Assembly (NCBI GenBank): GCA_023391105.1
Contig: JAEWBO010000012.1
Location: 1-53,404 of the forward strand
DNA from: Bacillota bacterium
GTDB taxonomy: Bacteria; Bacillota; Clostridia; Christensenellales; SZUA-584
Direction: 5' to 3'
Length of the DNA: 53,404 nucleotides
This document shows, one piece after another, positions 36,135-44,806 of the stretch. Both the position numbers and the translations under genes were made by a program. The first letter of the stretch is position 1. Each line of letters starts with the position of its first letter. The notes beneath the pieces were generated by a model. The model was not told the DNA's origin. It saw only the letters and a program-made list of their open reading frames with translations, and ran no database searches.

Positions 36135-36412
36135 CAAAAAAAGCCTTTGCCCCCGGTTAAGGGACAAAAGCTGATTGCTTCTGCGGTACCACCCAAATTG
36201 ATGAATTAAATCACCCGCTCTTTCACATACCATCATATGCGCCCCAGTGGTAACGGAAGGGGTTCCCGTCAGCGTCTACTTCTGCTTGTGCAGTTTCAAG
36301 CCGCCCTCGCAAGGCCATTCGGAAAATTCTGTGCTGCCGCACTCGCACCACCGGCGGCTCTCTGTATACACCCGAGTTTTCTTACTTTTCTTGCTCCAAG
36401 GTTTCGTTCTTT
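36135..36412 (-). promoter_or_regulatory. Tryptophan T-box leader
   Basis: Minus-strand leader of trpE. The T-box motif GGGTGGTACCGC (complement of 36183-36194) is nearly perfect. Stem I lies upstream, with a candidate UGG specifier in GAATGGCC (TGG = complement of 36315-36317). The terminator stem GCTTTTGTCCC / GGGGGCAAAGGC lies at 36142-36170 with seven T following. Uncharged tRNA-Trp would favour the antiterminator and switch the operon on. No other gene is seen between trpE and 36594. Confidence 0.92.
36142..36170 (-). terminator. Conditional terminator of the trp T-box
   Basis: GCTTTTGTCCC pairs with GGGGGCAAAGGC (several G-U pairs) and a T7 tract follows on the minus strand. It lies 15-20 nt after the T-box motif as expected for the terminator alternative. 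Confidence 0.88.
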
Positions 36413-36418
36413 GTTAGC

Positions 36419-36447
36419 ATTATATTCACTGATAACATAATTGTCAA
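36419..36447 (-). promoter_or_regulatory. Sigma-A promoter of the trp operon
   Basis: Minus strand TTGACA (36442-36447), 17-nt spacer, TATAAT (36419-36424): a perfect consensus promoter. Transcription would begin near 36412, exactly at the start of T-box Stem I. A strong constitutive promoter with control left to the T-box fits the layout. Confidence 0.92.
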
Positions 36448-36593
36448 TGTCTATTAGCAAAAAAATGTATGTTAAAGTGCTAATAAAATGTTAAATAACA
36501 GTTTTATGACATTAAAATCTAACTTAACAGAAAAAAACTTGCCTTTGTTTTATATCATGAAAATTGCACATAATAAAAACAAGGCAGGGGAAA

Positions 36594-36740
36594 ATGATGA
36601 AGAAAAAAAAGGATCCCAGAAGAATGATCGATTCGCATGAATCGCGAATGAATGCGAATGACTACACAGAGCAACAGATTGGCTTACCGGAAGATGTTCG
36701 TGTTCATTACAGCAGCGTGGACGATCCGCATGATGGTTAA
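36594..36740 (+). CDS. Small orphan protein
   Basis: 48 aa beginning Met-Met, with GGCAGGGG upstream. Charged start MMKKKKDPRRMIDSHESRMN, ending SSVDDPHDG. No family recognised. It is not a fragment of a neighbour. A strong terminator follows ten bases after the stop, so this looks like an expressed single small gene. The preceding 36448-36593 is AT-rich and otherwise empty. Confidence 0.55.
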   Translation: MMKKKKDPRRMIDSHESRMNANDYTEQQIGLPEDVRVHYSSVDDPHDG

Positions 36741-36750
36741 GGCTGGGACG

Positions 36751-36777
36751 AGAGACGGCATGACGCCGTCTCTTTTT
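36751..36777 (+). terminator. Intrinsic terminator of the small orphan gene
   Basis: AGAGACGGC (36751-36759) pairs with GCCGTCTCT (36765-36773), 9 bp perfect, loop of 5, then a T-run. Confidence 0.88.
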
Positions 36778-36872
36778 GTTTATCGCAGAAAAGTTACAAA
36801 ACCTAAGGATCAATTTGCCGGTAATGCTTACAACAATCCAATGTAATCTATAGATATAATAGTAAGTAATGA

Positions 36873-37037
36873 CTCAACTATCCAAGATTAGTCAAACCAT
36901 CTTTTAAATTCGCACACATATGCTTTATGCCGGCAATGACTATCAACTGGCCGAGTGAGGATGCGGTCGATATTGAGTACGCGAGCGCGGATTACGGCAC
37001 TTCGGTTGCGGTATCTGTGACAGGTATACAAAAATAG
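36873..37037 (+). pseudogene. Possible gene remnant
   Basis: An open frame without a credible start ends ...SADYGTSVAVSVTGIQK and stops at 37035-37037. From 36927 the peptide MPAMTINWPSEDAVDIEY looks protein-like, but there is no ribosome binding site. It may be the tail of a lost gene. The flanking 36778-36872 and 37038-37111 show no gene. Confidence 0.25.
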
Positions 37038-37111
37038 TAAACAAATAAATGCAGAAGGAGCCGCTATAATGACAGCCCCTTCTATTCGTTCAGGATGAAT
37101 GTATATACTCT

Positions 37112-37792
37112 TTAGTTACTGCTTTTGGGCAGGAAGGGAATGATTCGGCCCGCAAAGCCGGGCAGCGTCATGGTTTGAAGCCAGACCTTGCCGGGGCCGG
37201 TTAACCGCGTGTTGAGCAGACCTTCTCCGCCAAACAGCATATTTTTAAAGCCCTTAATCATTGTGACCTCATAACCGACGTTTGCTTCATACGCAGCGAC
37301 ATTGCCGGTATCCACGATCAAAGTTTCTCCGGGAGCCAGTGTCTTCTCGCAAACAGAGCCATCGATTTCAATGAAGACAAGGCCATTTCCGCTGAGCCTT
37401 TGCAGAATGAAGCCCTCGCCGCCGAACAATCCGGCGCCTAAGCCCTTGACGACATGAACGCTTAGAGCGACTTCCGGCTGAGCACACAGAAACGCGCTTT
37501 TCTGAACGACGATATCACCGCTTGATACATCGATAGGCACAATAGCGCCCGGAAAAGAGGAGGCGACTGTGATTTCCTGATTCGGTGCGACGGCCGAGTA
37601 AGTCGCCATAAACAGAGAATCACCGCTCAGCATCCGCCCGAGGCCTTTCAAAAGGCCGCCTTTCATATTGGTCTTCATCTGAATACCTGAAGTCATCCAG
37701 GACATGCCGCCCGACTGTGTGTAGATTGCTTCACCTTGATTGAGCTTCACTGTCACTGCGGGAAGATTGCCGCCAAAAATCTCATATTGCAT
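37112..37792 (-). CDS. AIM24/TIGR00266-family protein
   Basis: 226 aa, a beta-rich protein of the AIM24 family. Typical elements are LNQGEAIYTQSGGMSWMTSG near the N-terminus, LGRMLSGDSLFMATYSA, and VEVTVASSFPGAIVPIDVS-type strands in the middle (here EITVASSFPG), with GFKNMLFGGEGLLNTRLTGP near the end. The family is widespread and uncharacterised; single-copy, with AAGGAGGCTATGCA before the ATG. Not linked to the neighbouring transporter by overlap. Confidence 0.88.
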   Translation of the reverse strand: MQYEIFGGNLPAVTVKLNQGEAIYTQSGGMSWMTSGIQMKTNMKGGLLKGLGRMLSGDSLFMATYSAVAPNQEITVASSFPGAIVPIDVSSGDIVVQKSAFLCAQPEVALSVHVVKGLGAGLFGGEGFILQRLSGNGLVFIEIDGSVCEKTLAPGETLIVDTGNVAAYEANVGYEVTMIKGFKNMLFGGEGLLNTRLTGPGKVWLQTMTLPGFAGRIIPFLPKSSN

Positions 37793-37896
37793 TGCATAGC
37801 CTCCTTATATTTTTAAACTCACATACACAAATTTGCTAGTTTATTGTAAATGATAATACCAACAATTACAAATTAATTATTTCATGTGAAAAGTTG

Positions 37897-38054
37897 ATGG
37901 AATATTTATACGGGAGACAGTAAATCAGACGCCGTCGGACATATATAAGAAAATCATTGAAACGGGGATTGTACCTAATAACATGAGAATTAATCCCAAA
38001 ACGATCAAAACACTGGAGGAGCTTGGCAGCGGCAAGCATGCAAATGATGACTAA
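37897..38054 (+). pseudogene. Possible gene remnant (3' end only)
   Basis: A frame from after a TGA reads VDGIFIRETVNQTPSDIYKK and ends KTLEELGSGKHANDD at 38052-38054. There is no start codon and no ribosome binding site, yet the composition is protein-like with balanced charged residues. Probably the end of a deleted gene; no family recognised. Confidence 0.3.
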
Positions 38055-38065
38055 TGATCTGCTGA

Positions 38066-39568
38066 TTAGTTGCTGAGTTCCTTGCTTGTGGACAGCTTAA
38101 TCACTTTTTCAACCGTCATATCTTTGGTAGGGACATTGCAAACAAATGTGTGATCTGCAAGCACGGCGACGCGGTCGCAGACGCCGAGTATTTCTTCGAT
38201 ATCCGAGGAGATAAAAATAACACTTGCCTTCTTTTTAATAAGGTCGTTGATAGAATTGTATATATCCACCTTGCTTGCTATATCCAGCCCGCGTGTGGGT
38301 TCGTCGAGTATGAATATCTTGGCCCGGCTCATAATCCATTTTGCGAAAATCGCCTTTTGCTGGTTGCCGCCGCTGTATTCGAGTATATTGCTGTGTAGAT
38401 TTTGCTGGGGGATATTAAGCTTTTGCACATAGTCGGACACAACCTGCTCAAGCACGGAGTTGTTGATAAGAATAAAATTGGCGAAACGTTTGAGCGAAGA
38501 CACAGCCACGTTATTGTTGACGTCGAGATAACCGAAAATTGAATCCGTCAGCCTATTTTCAGGCACTAGCGCGATGCCGCTGCTGATGGCCTTGTAAGGA
38601 TTGTCGATTTGTGCAGGAGCACCGTTTAAAAAAATCTGCCCCTTCACTCTGTCAACAGCGCCGAACAAACAGTTGGCCAGCAGTGTGCGGCCTGATCCCG
38701 CAAGACCTGTTATGCCAAGAATCTCGCCCTGATGCAGTTCGAAATTGATATTATAGAGCTTGTCCTCAAATCCCAAATCCTTAACAGCCAGCGTCTGCTT
38801 TCCTTTTTTAATGGATATTTTGGGATAACGTTTGTCGAAGCTATGACCGCTCAGCATGCGGATGATATCATCTTGCGTGCATTCACTTACTTTTCTCGTA
38901 CCCATGATGCGGCCCTTTTTGACAATCGTAATTCTATCGCCAAGTATGGATACGTCTTCAATGCAATGGGTGATATAGAAAACGCCGGCGCCGCGCTCCT
39001 TGATTTTTTTTACGATGTGATAAAGCAAATCGCGTTCGGACTGCGTCAGCGCGGAGGAGGGCTCGTCCAATATCACGATCTTGGCATCGGATATGTAAGC
39101 GCGGCAAAACTCGATAATCTGCCTTTGCGCAAAGCCCAGAGAAGAGACCTTGTCAAAAGCGCTTACGGGCAGATTTAATTCGTCAATAAGGTTTTGGCAG
39201 AGGTAGGTGAGCTTATTGTGATCAATCATCGGAAGAAATCTATATTTCTTCGGCAGATTATTGAAAAATAAATTTTCCGCAATAGAAAGCTGAGACAGCA
39301 TGGTGGCATCCTGCCGGATGTAGATGACGTCTTTAAATAACCCTGAGGAAAAGGTTTTGCTTTTCGCTTGCGCGTCGCCCAGAAATATTTTTCCCGAATC
39401 AGGAGCGACGACGCCACTCACCACTTGCATAAGCAAGCTTTTTCCGGAGCCGTTTTCGCCCATGATCACATGGATCTCATTTTGGTAGAGATCTAGGTCA
39501 ACATCAGCGAGAGAAAAGTTCTCCAATGCCAAATTGACATTTTCCAGCCTTAACAAGGGAATACTCAA
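38066..39568 (-). CDS. Sugar ABC transporter ATP-binding protein (two-domain, RbsA/MglA type)
   Basis: 500 aa from a TTG at 39568 preceded by CGGAGGCG; the 516-aa frame from the ATG at 39616 is possible but overlaps the regulator. Two ATPase domains: Walker A1 GENGSGKSLLMQ with a degenerate signature LGFAQRQ and Walker B IVILDEPSSALT; second domain with GLAGSGRTLLANCLFG and YSGGNQQKAIFAKWIM, then LDEPTRGLDIASK. CUT2-type ATPases energise simple-sugar import. There is no permease on this side; a separate complete importer (with its own ATPase) starts divergently at 40699, so this may be an accessory or replaced ATPase. Co-transcribed with the DeoR regulator. Confidence 0.9.
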   Translation of the reverse strand: MSIPLLRLENVNLALENFSLADVDLDLYQNEIHVIMGENGSGKSLLMQVVSGVVAPDSGKIFLGDAQAKSKTFSSGLFKDVIYIRQDATMLSQLSIAENLFFNNLPKKYRFLPMIDHNKLTYLCQNLIDELNLPVSAFDKVSSLGFAQRQIIEFCRAYISDAKIVILDEPSSALTQSERDLLYHIVKKIKERGAGVFYITHCIEDVSILGDRITIVKKGRIMGTRKVSECTQDDIIRMLSGHSFDKRYPKISIKKGKQTLAVKDLGFEDKLYNINFELHQGEILGITGLAGSGRTLLANCLFGAVDRVKGQIFLNGAPAQIDNPYKAISSGIALVPENRLTDSIFGYLDVNNNVAVSSLKRFANFILINNSVLEQVVSDYVQKLNIPQQNLHSNILEYSGGNQQKAIFAKWIMSRAKIFILDEPTRGLDIASKVDIYNSINDLIKKKASVIFISSDIEEILGVCDRVAVLADHTFVCNVPTKDMTVEKVIKLSTSKELSN

Positions 39569-39602
39569 ATTAATACGCCTCCGTTTGCTGAATCGTAAGA
39601 GA

Positions 39603-40388
39603 TCATCCTGCCTCATATATATCCACAGATGTATACAATTGTATGTTTAAATCAAATAAATAGTCTTTGTATGAATCCTCTAAGGTCGAATCGGTGATGA
39701 TTTTATCAGCGACATCGATATCTCCGATACGGTAAAAGGATTTTTCTCCAAAGCGACTGGCCGGGCACACGAAAGATATTGTTCTTGCTGTTTTGCAGGC
39801 CTGTTGTATCAAAGATGCTTTGTTAATGCTCGAAACGGTGATACCGAAATTCTTGCTGATGCCATCAACCTCAACAATGAGATGATTAAGAGAAAAATTC
39901 TGCATATTATTGATAGAGAGCTGGCCATATAGCGCATAGTCTTCAAGATTTCCGCCCAGCATAATAAGATTGTTGCCGGGAGAATTCGAAAACTCCAAGG
40001 CGATGACAAGATCGTTTGTCAGTACAGTCAGATTGTTCTTTTGAGCCAACCGCTTGGCGATGTATCTGTTGGTGATCCCGTCAGTCAGCATGATAATATC
40101 GTTATCCGAAACAAGATGAAAAACCGTGTCAGCGATTTCCTGCAGCTGCAAAACGTCCGCACCATCATCCGGGGGGTCAAATGAAACTGGCGGATCATTC
40201 TCATAATCATCATTGATGACGGCGCCGCCGTGTGTCCGCTTCAGATAGCCTTCACGCTCAAGCTTTTCTAGGTCTCTGCGTATTGTGACCTCCGTCACGT
40301 TCAGCATGCTGCTCAGCATAGCAACGGATACATGCTTATCTTTTTCCAGATAATTTTTTATTATTTTTATACGCTCAATTGCAAACAT
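39603..40388 (-). CDS. DeoR-family sugar regulator
   Basis: 261 aa. DeoR helix-turn-helix (about 15-57): KDKHVSVAMLSSMLNVTEVT then IRRDLEKLEREGYLKRTHGG. The C-terminal sugar-phosphate sensing domain is complete in length. Divergent from the CUT2 importer, which it probably represses until a phosphorylated sugar appears. Repeats of the AACGAA type lie around the importer promoter and are candidate binding sites. Confidence 0.92.
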   Translation of the reverse strand: MFAIERIKIIKNYLEKDKHVSVAMLSSMLNVTEVTIRRDLEKLEREGYLKRTHGGAVINDDYENDPPVSFDPPDDGADVLQLQEIADTVFHLVSDNDIIMLTDGITNRYIAKRLAQKNNLTVLTNDLVIALEFSNSPGNNLIMLGGNLEDYALYGQLSINNMQNFSLNHLIVEVDGISKNFGITVSSINKASLIQQACKTARTISFVCPASRFGEKSFYRIGDIDVADKIITDSTLEDSYKDYLFDLNIQLYTSVDIYEAG

Positions 40389-40501
40389 GTCCCACCCAAC
40401 TTAATGCTGAAATAACTCGCTGGTTGAATATATAATTAAGATTATCATACAGCAAACGATAATATTTTTCAATACAAAAACAAAAGCAATAAAAAATACA
40501 T

Positions 40502-40605
40502 AAGCGAAAAAAATAACAAATAAACGAACAAATATTAATTGACATGACACATATACAGTGCTAAAATTCATAAAAGATAGATATACATAGAAATAACGAA
40601 ACAAA
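40502..40605. promoter_or_regulatory. Candidate DeoR operator repeats
   Basis: AAGCGAAAAAAAT (40502-40514), AAACGAACAAAT (40522-40533) and ATAACGAAACAAA (40593-40605) share an A(A/G)CGAA core in the same direction. They flank the importer promoter. DeoR-family proteins often bind such direct repeats; the match is only by eye. Confidence 0.4.
40539..40567 (+). promoter_or_regulatory. Sigma-A promoter of the CUT2 importer
   Basis: TTGACA (40539-40544), 17-nt spacer, TAAAAT (40562-40567), about 130 nt before the binding-protein ATG. The rest of the 310-nt intergenic region 40389-40698 is AT-rich with no gene. Confidence 0.8.
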
Positions 40606-40698
40606 CCGAACACATTAATATCACAGTACAATATTTAATTGATAACGATTTGCCCGGTCTGAATACCGGAGTAAAAATAATATACTAAGGAGAGAGAA

Positions 40699-41844
40699 AT
40701 GAAAAAAGTAATACTGAGTCTCTTGGTTTTTGCAATGGTTTTTGCGCTTGTTGCTTGCGGAGGCCAGACACCGGCCCCATCTGAGAACGCTGAGTCATCG
40801 GCTCCAGCTGAACCGGCAGACAAGCCTGTGGTCTCGGAAGTTGAAAACTCAGGAGATTATTATGTAGGTATCTCCATGCCGACAAAGTCGAGCGAACGCT
40901 GGATCAAGGACGGCAACACGATGAAAGACATTCTCGAAGAAAAGGGATACAAAGTTGATCTGCAGTACGCGGAAGACGATATTCCGACACAGAAGTCCCA
41001 GATCGAGAATATGCTTGCACAGAAAGCTGATGTGCTCATCATCGCGGCTGTTGACGGCTCCACGCTTTCGGCCACGCTGGATCAGGCTGGCAAAGACGGC
41101 GTCAAGATCATCTCTTACGACCGCTTGCTGGTTGACACCGAAGCCGTGTCGTACTACGCGACATTCGACAACAGAAAAGTTGGTCAGCTTCAGGCACAGT
41201 CTTTGGTTGACGGCTTGAAAGCAAAGAAAGGTGACGGCCCGTACAACATCGAGCTGTTCGCAGGCTCACCGGACGATACCAATTCTTTCTACTTCTACTC
41301 AGGCGCGATGGACATCCTTCAGCCGCTTATCGATGACGGTACAGTCGTTGTTCCCTCTGGACAGACAGCTCAGGCTGATATCGGCACACTCCGCTGGCTC
41401 GGTGAAAATGCGCAGGCTCGTATGGATGCAGTGTTGGTTGCTAACTATGCAACCGGAGATCCTCTGCACGGCGTTCTGTCGCCTTATGACGGTATTTCGA
41501 GAGGTATCATCTCTTCTCTCGTGGCCTTCGGTTATGAACCCGGCACAGACAATTGGCCGGTGGTGACTGGTCAGGATGCTGAAGCTGCTTCCATCAAGAT
41601 GATTATCACTGGTGAGCAGTATTCCACAATACTGAAAGACACAAGAGAGCTGGCGCAAGTAGCGGCTGGCATGGTTGACGCAGTGCTCACAGGCAGCGAG
41701 CCTGAGATCAATGATACCGAAACGTATGACAACAATGTCAAAATCGTTCCTTCCTATCTGCTCGTGCCTTATACGGTAACGGTTGAGAACTATCAGGAAA
41801 AAGTTATGGATTCCGGTTACTTAACAGAAGACGACATCAAATAG
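40699..41844 (+). CDS. Sugar-binding lipoprotein (ChvE/XylF-like)
   Basis: 381 aa, periplasmic-binding family type 1. Lipobox Cys at residue 20 (LVACG). The segment YYVGISMPTKSSERWIKDGN at the start of the binding domain and VDVLIIAAVDGS-type core (here ADVLIIAAVDGSTLSATLDQ) match ChvE/XylF multiple-sugar-binding proteins. Other marks: SYDRLLVDTEAVSYYATFDN and FAGSPDDTNSFYFY. Ligand likely xylose, arabinose, galactose or glucose. GGAGAGAG precedes the ATG. A strong hairpin follows. Confidence 0.93.
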   Translation: MKKVILSLLVFAMVFALVACGGQTPAPSENAESSAPAEPADKPVVSEVENSGDYYVGISMPTKSSERWIKDGNTMKDILEEKGYKVDLQYAEDDIPTQKSQIENMLAQKADVLIIAAVDGSTLSATLDQAGKDGVKIISYDRLLVDTEAVSYYATFDNRKVGQLQAQSLVDGLKAKKGDGPYNIELFAGSPDDTNSFYFYSGAMDILQPLIDDGTVVVPSGQTAQADIGTLRWLGENAQARMDAVLVANYATGDPLHGVLSPYDGISRGIISSLVAFGYEPGTDNWPVVTGQDAEAASIKMIITGEQYSTILKDTRELAQVAAGMVDAVLTGSEPEINDTETYDNNVKIVPSYLLVPYTVTVENYQEKVMDSGYLTEDDIK

Positions 41845-41874
41845 TTAAAGTCACAATAACAACATGTTGCTTGG

Positions 41875-41902
41875 TCGGCTGGTGCTAATAAGCACCAGCC
41901 GA
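41875..41902 (+). other. Intercistronic hairpin after the sugar-binding gene
   Basis: TCGGCTGGTGCT (41875-41886) pairs perfectly with AGCACCAGCCGA (41891-41902), 12 bp with an AATA loop and no T-run. It probably limits downstream transcription or protects the binding-protein message. Confidence 0.7.
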
Positions 41903-41950
41903 TTAAAGCTATTATGCATCATAACGCGGCATATATAAAGGAGTGAGACG

Positions 41951-43495
41951 ATGGGAAATTACATATTAGAGATGAGAAATATAACAAAGACATTTCCGGG
42001 TGTCAAAGCTCTTGATAATGTGAATTTGAAGGTGAAGCCGAAGCAGATTCACGCACTTGTTGGAGAAAACGGTGCCGGAAAATCGACACTGATGAATGTA
42101 TTAAGCGGTGTCTATCCTCATGGCACATATGAAGGTGACATCATCGTAGAGGATGAAGTCTGCACGTTTAAATTCATCAATGACAGTGAAGCGAAGGGCA
42201 TTGCCATTATCCATCAGGAGCTCGCTTTGATTCCGAGCCTGTCGATTGCGGAGAATGTATTTCTTGGTAATGAACAGACGGACAGGGGATTTATCATTAA
42301 CTGGGACAAGACGCGAAGCAGAACGATTGAAATGCTCAAGAAAGTTGGGCTGAACGAAAATATCGAAACAAAAATCAAGGATATCGGACTTGGCAAGCAG
42401 CAGCTGGTTGAAATCGTCAAAGCATTGGCTAAGGACGTTAAAATACTGATTTTGGATGAACCCACAGCTGCGCTTAACGACGATGACTCCAGCCACCTTC
42501 TTGATCTCCTTGTCGAACTGAAAGAGCATGGTATCACAAGTATACTCATTTCACATAAACTCAATGAAGTGACGAAGGTTGCGGATGAGATTACGGTAAT
42601 ACGTGACGGCGCAGTGATTGACACTCTTGTTAAAGGTGTCGATGAGATTAATGAGCGCAACATCATAAAAGCAATGGTGGGACGCGAGATCACAGACAGA
42701 TTCCCAAAAAGAATACATGAGATCGGTGATATACGTTTTGAAGTGAAGGAATGGAATGTTTTTGACCCGCTGGATCCTGAAAAACAAGTTATTTCCGATA
42801 TCAATCTTAATGTAAGGAAAGGCGAGGTCGTGGGTATTGCCGGTTTGATGGGCGCCGGTCGTACAGAATTTGCCATGAGCGTGTTTGGAAAGGCTTATGG
42901 AAAGAAAATCTCCGGATCTATAATAAAAGATGGTAAAGAGCTTGTGCTGCACGATGTCAGCGAAGCGATCAAAAACGGCATTGCATATGCGACTGAAGAC
43001 AGAAAAACTGCCGGCCTTGTCCTTATCGACGACATCAAGAGAAATATCACACTCGCTGCCTTAGAATCAATTAAAAAAGGCGTTGTGATTGATGACAACA
43101 TGGAGATTAAGATCGGAGAAGATTACAGAGACAAGCTGAAGATTAAATCCTCCAGCATACTGCAGAAAACTGGGAACCTGTCGGGTGGCAACCAGCAAAA
43201 GGTGGTGTTCAGCAAATGGATTTTTGCTGATCCGGACGTGCTTTTACTGGATGAACCCACGAGAGGTATCGATGTTGGTGCAAAGTATGAGATATATTGT
43301 ATCATCAACGAACTTGCAGAGAAGGGTAAATCGATTATAATGATATCATCGGAGTTACCTGAAATACTCGGCATGTGTGACAGAATTTATGTCATGAACA
43401 GAGGAACAATCGTGGGCGAGCTTACTGCTCAAGAAGCATCCCAGGAAGAAATTATGCACTGCATAATGCAAAGCAACAAGGAGGTAACGAAATGA
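41951..43495 (+). CDS. Sugar ABC transporter ATP-binding protein (GguA/MmsA-like)
   Basis: 514 aa, two ATPase domains. First: Walker A GENGAGKSTLMN, signature-like GLGKQQLVEIVKALAKDV, Walker B ILILDEPTAALNDD. Second: GLMGAGRTEFAMSVFG, LSGGNQQKVVFSKWI, and LLLDEPTRGIDVGAK. Strong AAAGGAGTGAG before the ATG. Its last four bases overlap the permease start. Closest in shape to GguA, the partner of ChvE. Confidence 0.94.
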   Translation: MGNYILEMRNITKTFPGVKALDNVNLKVKPKQIHALVGENGAGKSTLMNVLSGVYPHGTYEGDIIVEDEVCTFKFINDSEAKGIAIIHQELALIPSLSIAENVFLGNEQTDRGFIINWDKTRSRTIEMLKKVGLNENIETKIKDIGLGKQQLVEIVKALAKDVKILILDEPTAALNDDDSSHLLDLLVELKEHGITSILISHKLNEVTKVADEITVIRDGAVIDTLVKGVDEINERNIIKAMVGREITDRFPKRIHEIGDIRFEVKEWNVFDPLDPEKQVISDINLNVRKGEVVGIAGLMGAGRTEFAMSVFGKAYGKKISGSIIKDGKELVLHDVSEAIKNGIAYATEDRKTAGLVLIDDIKRNITLAALESIKKGVVIDDNMEIKIGEDYRDKLKIKSSSILQKTGNLSGGNQQKVVFSKWIFADPDVLLLDEPTRGIDVGAKYEIYCIINELAEKGKSIIMISSELPEILGMCDRIYVMNRGTIVGELTAQEASQEEIMHCIMQSNKEVTK

Positions 43496-44661
43496 ATAAT
43501 AATTTAAAGAGCCTCACGGGCTCCTTAAAGCAGAATGCAATGATTATCGCATTGGTCATTGTCATGGTACTCTTTCTCATATTAACAAATGGTTTGTTAT
43601 TGCAGCCTTTGAACATTTCTAATATCATTCAACAGAACGCATACGTATTAATATTGGCAATCGGTATGCTGTTATGCATCCTTATATGCGGCAACATTGA
43701 TCTTTCTGTTGGTTCAATTGTCGGTTTTGTCGGCGCGATATCCGCTATTCTCATTATAAAAATGGATATGGCTGTGCTGCCCGCTATTTTGATATCTTTG
43801 GCCGTGGGGTTTTTGATCGGCGTTTGGCATGGTGTGTGGATCGCGTATGTCGGTGTTCCCGCTTTTATTGCAACACTGGCCGGACAGCTGATATTCAGAG
43901 GGCTGACGATGGTTGTTTTGGGTGCGACCAGCCTTGCACCGTTGCCCGCTGATTATACATTCGTTGCGGCAGGCTTTCTTCCGGATATTGCGAACATAGA
44001 AGGCATTAATCTCCTTGCTATTTTGGTAGGTGTCGTCGCTTCAGGTCTGTATGTTTTCAGCGAGCTAAGTAAACGCAGAAACAGAAGACGGTACAACTTT
44101 AAGGTATCTTCGGTGGGGGCGTTTCTTGCTAAGGTATTTTTGATTATCGCTGTGATCAATGGATTTACCATTCAACTTGCCAGATACCGCGGATTGCCCA
44201 TGGTGCTTGTCGTTGTTGTGCTTTTGGTAATCATCTATTCGTTTTTCACCAATAAGACGATTCCCGGACGGCATATCTATGCTTACGGCGGAAACCCAAA
44301 AGCTGCTGTATTATCCGGTATCAAGACAAAACGTATCCTTTTCTGGGTCTATGTCAACATGGGCTTTCTGGCTGCCTTGGCCGGTATCATATTCACAGGG
44401 CGTTTGAATTCCGCAACCCCCAAAGGCGGTAACGGATTCGAGCTTGATGCCATCGCGTCCTGCTTCATCGGCGGTGCTTCCACAACGGGCGGTATCGGTA
44501 CGGTGGTCGGTGCCATCGTTGGCGGTCTATTAATGGGCGTTCTGAACAACGGCATGTCCATCATGGGCGTCAGCATCGACTGGCAGCAGGCCATTAAAGG
44601 CTTCGTTCTGATAGCCGCAGTTGGTTTCGACGTTTGGTCTAAATCCAGAACAAAAGCCTGA
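43492..44661 (+). CDS. Sugar ABC transporter permease (GguB/XylH-like)
   Basis: 389 aa, ten or so helices. Typical family elements are LCILICGNIDLSVGSIVGFV, GVPAFIATLAGQLIFRGLT and GRHIYAYGGNPKAAVLSGIK. The length (389 rather than about 320) and the helix count fit XylH/GguB. Completes the CUT2 importer, so the operon is SBP-ATPase-permease. Confidence 0.94.
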   Translation: MNNNLKSLTGSLKQNAMIIALVIVMVLFLILTNGLLLQPLNISNIIQQNAYVLILAIGMLLCILICGNIDLSVGSIVGFVGAISAILIIKMDMAVLPAILISLAVGFLIGVWHGVWIAYVGVPAFIATLAGQLIFRGLTMVVLGATSLAPLPADYTFVAAGFLPDIANIEGINLLAILVGVVASGLYVFSELSKRRNRRRYNFKVSSVGAFLAKVFLIIAVINGFTIQLARYRGLPMVLVVVVLLVIIYSFFTNKTIPGRHIYAYGGNPKAAVLSGIKTKRILFWVYVNMGFLAALAGIIFTGRLNSATPKGGNGFELDAIASCFIGGASTTGGIGTVVGAIVGGLLMGVLNNGMSIMGVSIDWQQAIKGFVLIAAVGFDVWSKSRTKA

Positions 44662-44763
44662 TAGACAAAAGCAAAAGATTCCCTTTTGATGTTGCAAACA
44701 TCAGTAAAAAGTGTTTGATTTTAGACAACAGGCGTTCATACTTCCATTTGATCTTTCGCAGTC

Positions 44764-44804
44764 ATCCCTCTTCAAAGTCGAAATAAGGAGAGGGATTTGT
44801 TTTT
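44764..44804 (+). terminator. Terminator of the CUT2 operon
   Basis: ATCCCTCT (44764-44771) pairs with AGAGGGAT (44789-44796), followed by a T-rich run. It lies about 100 nt past the permease and next to the convergent Cys-rich gene. Confidence 0.65.
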
Positions 44805-44806
44805 GT

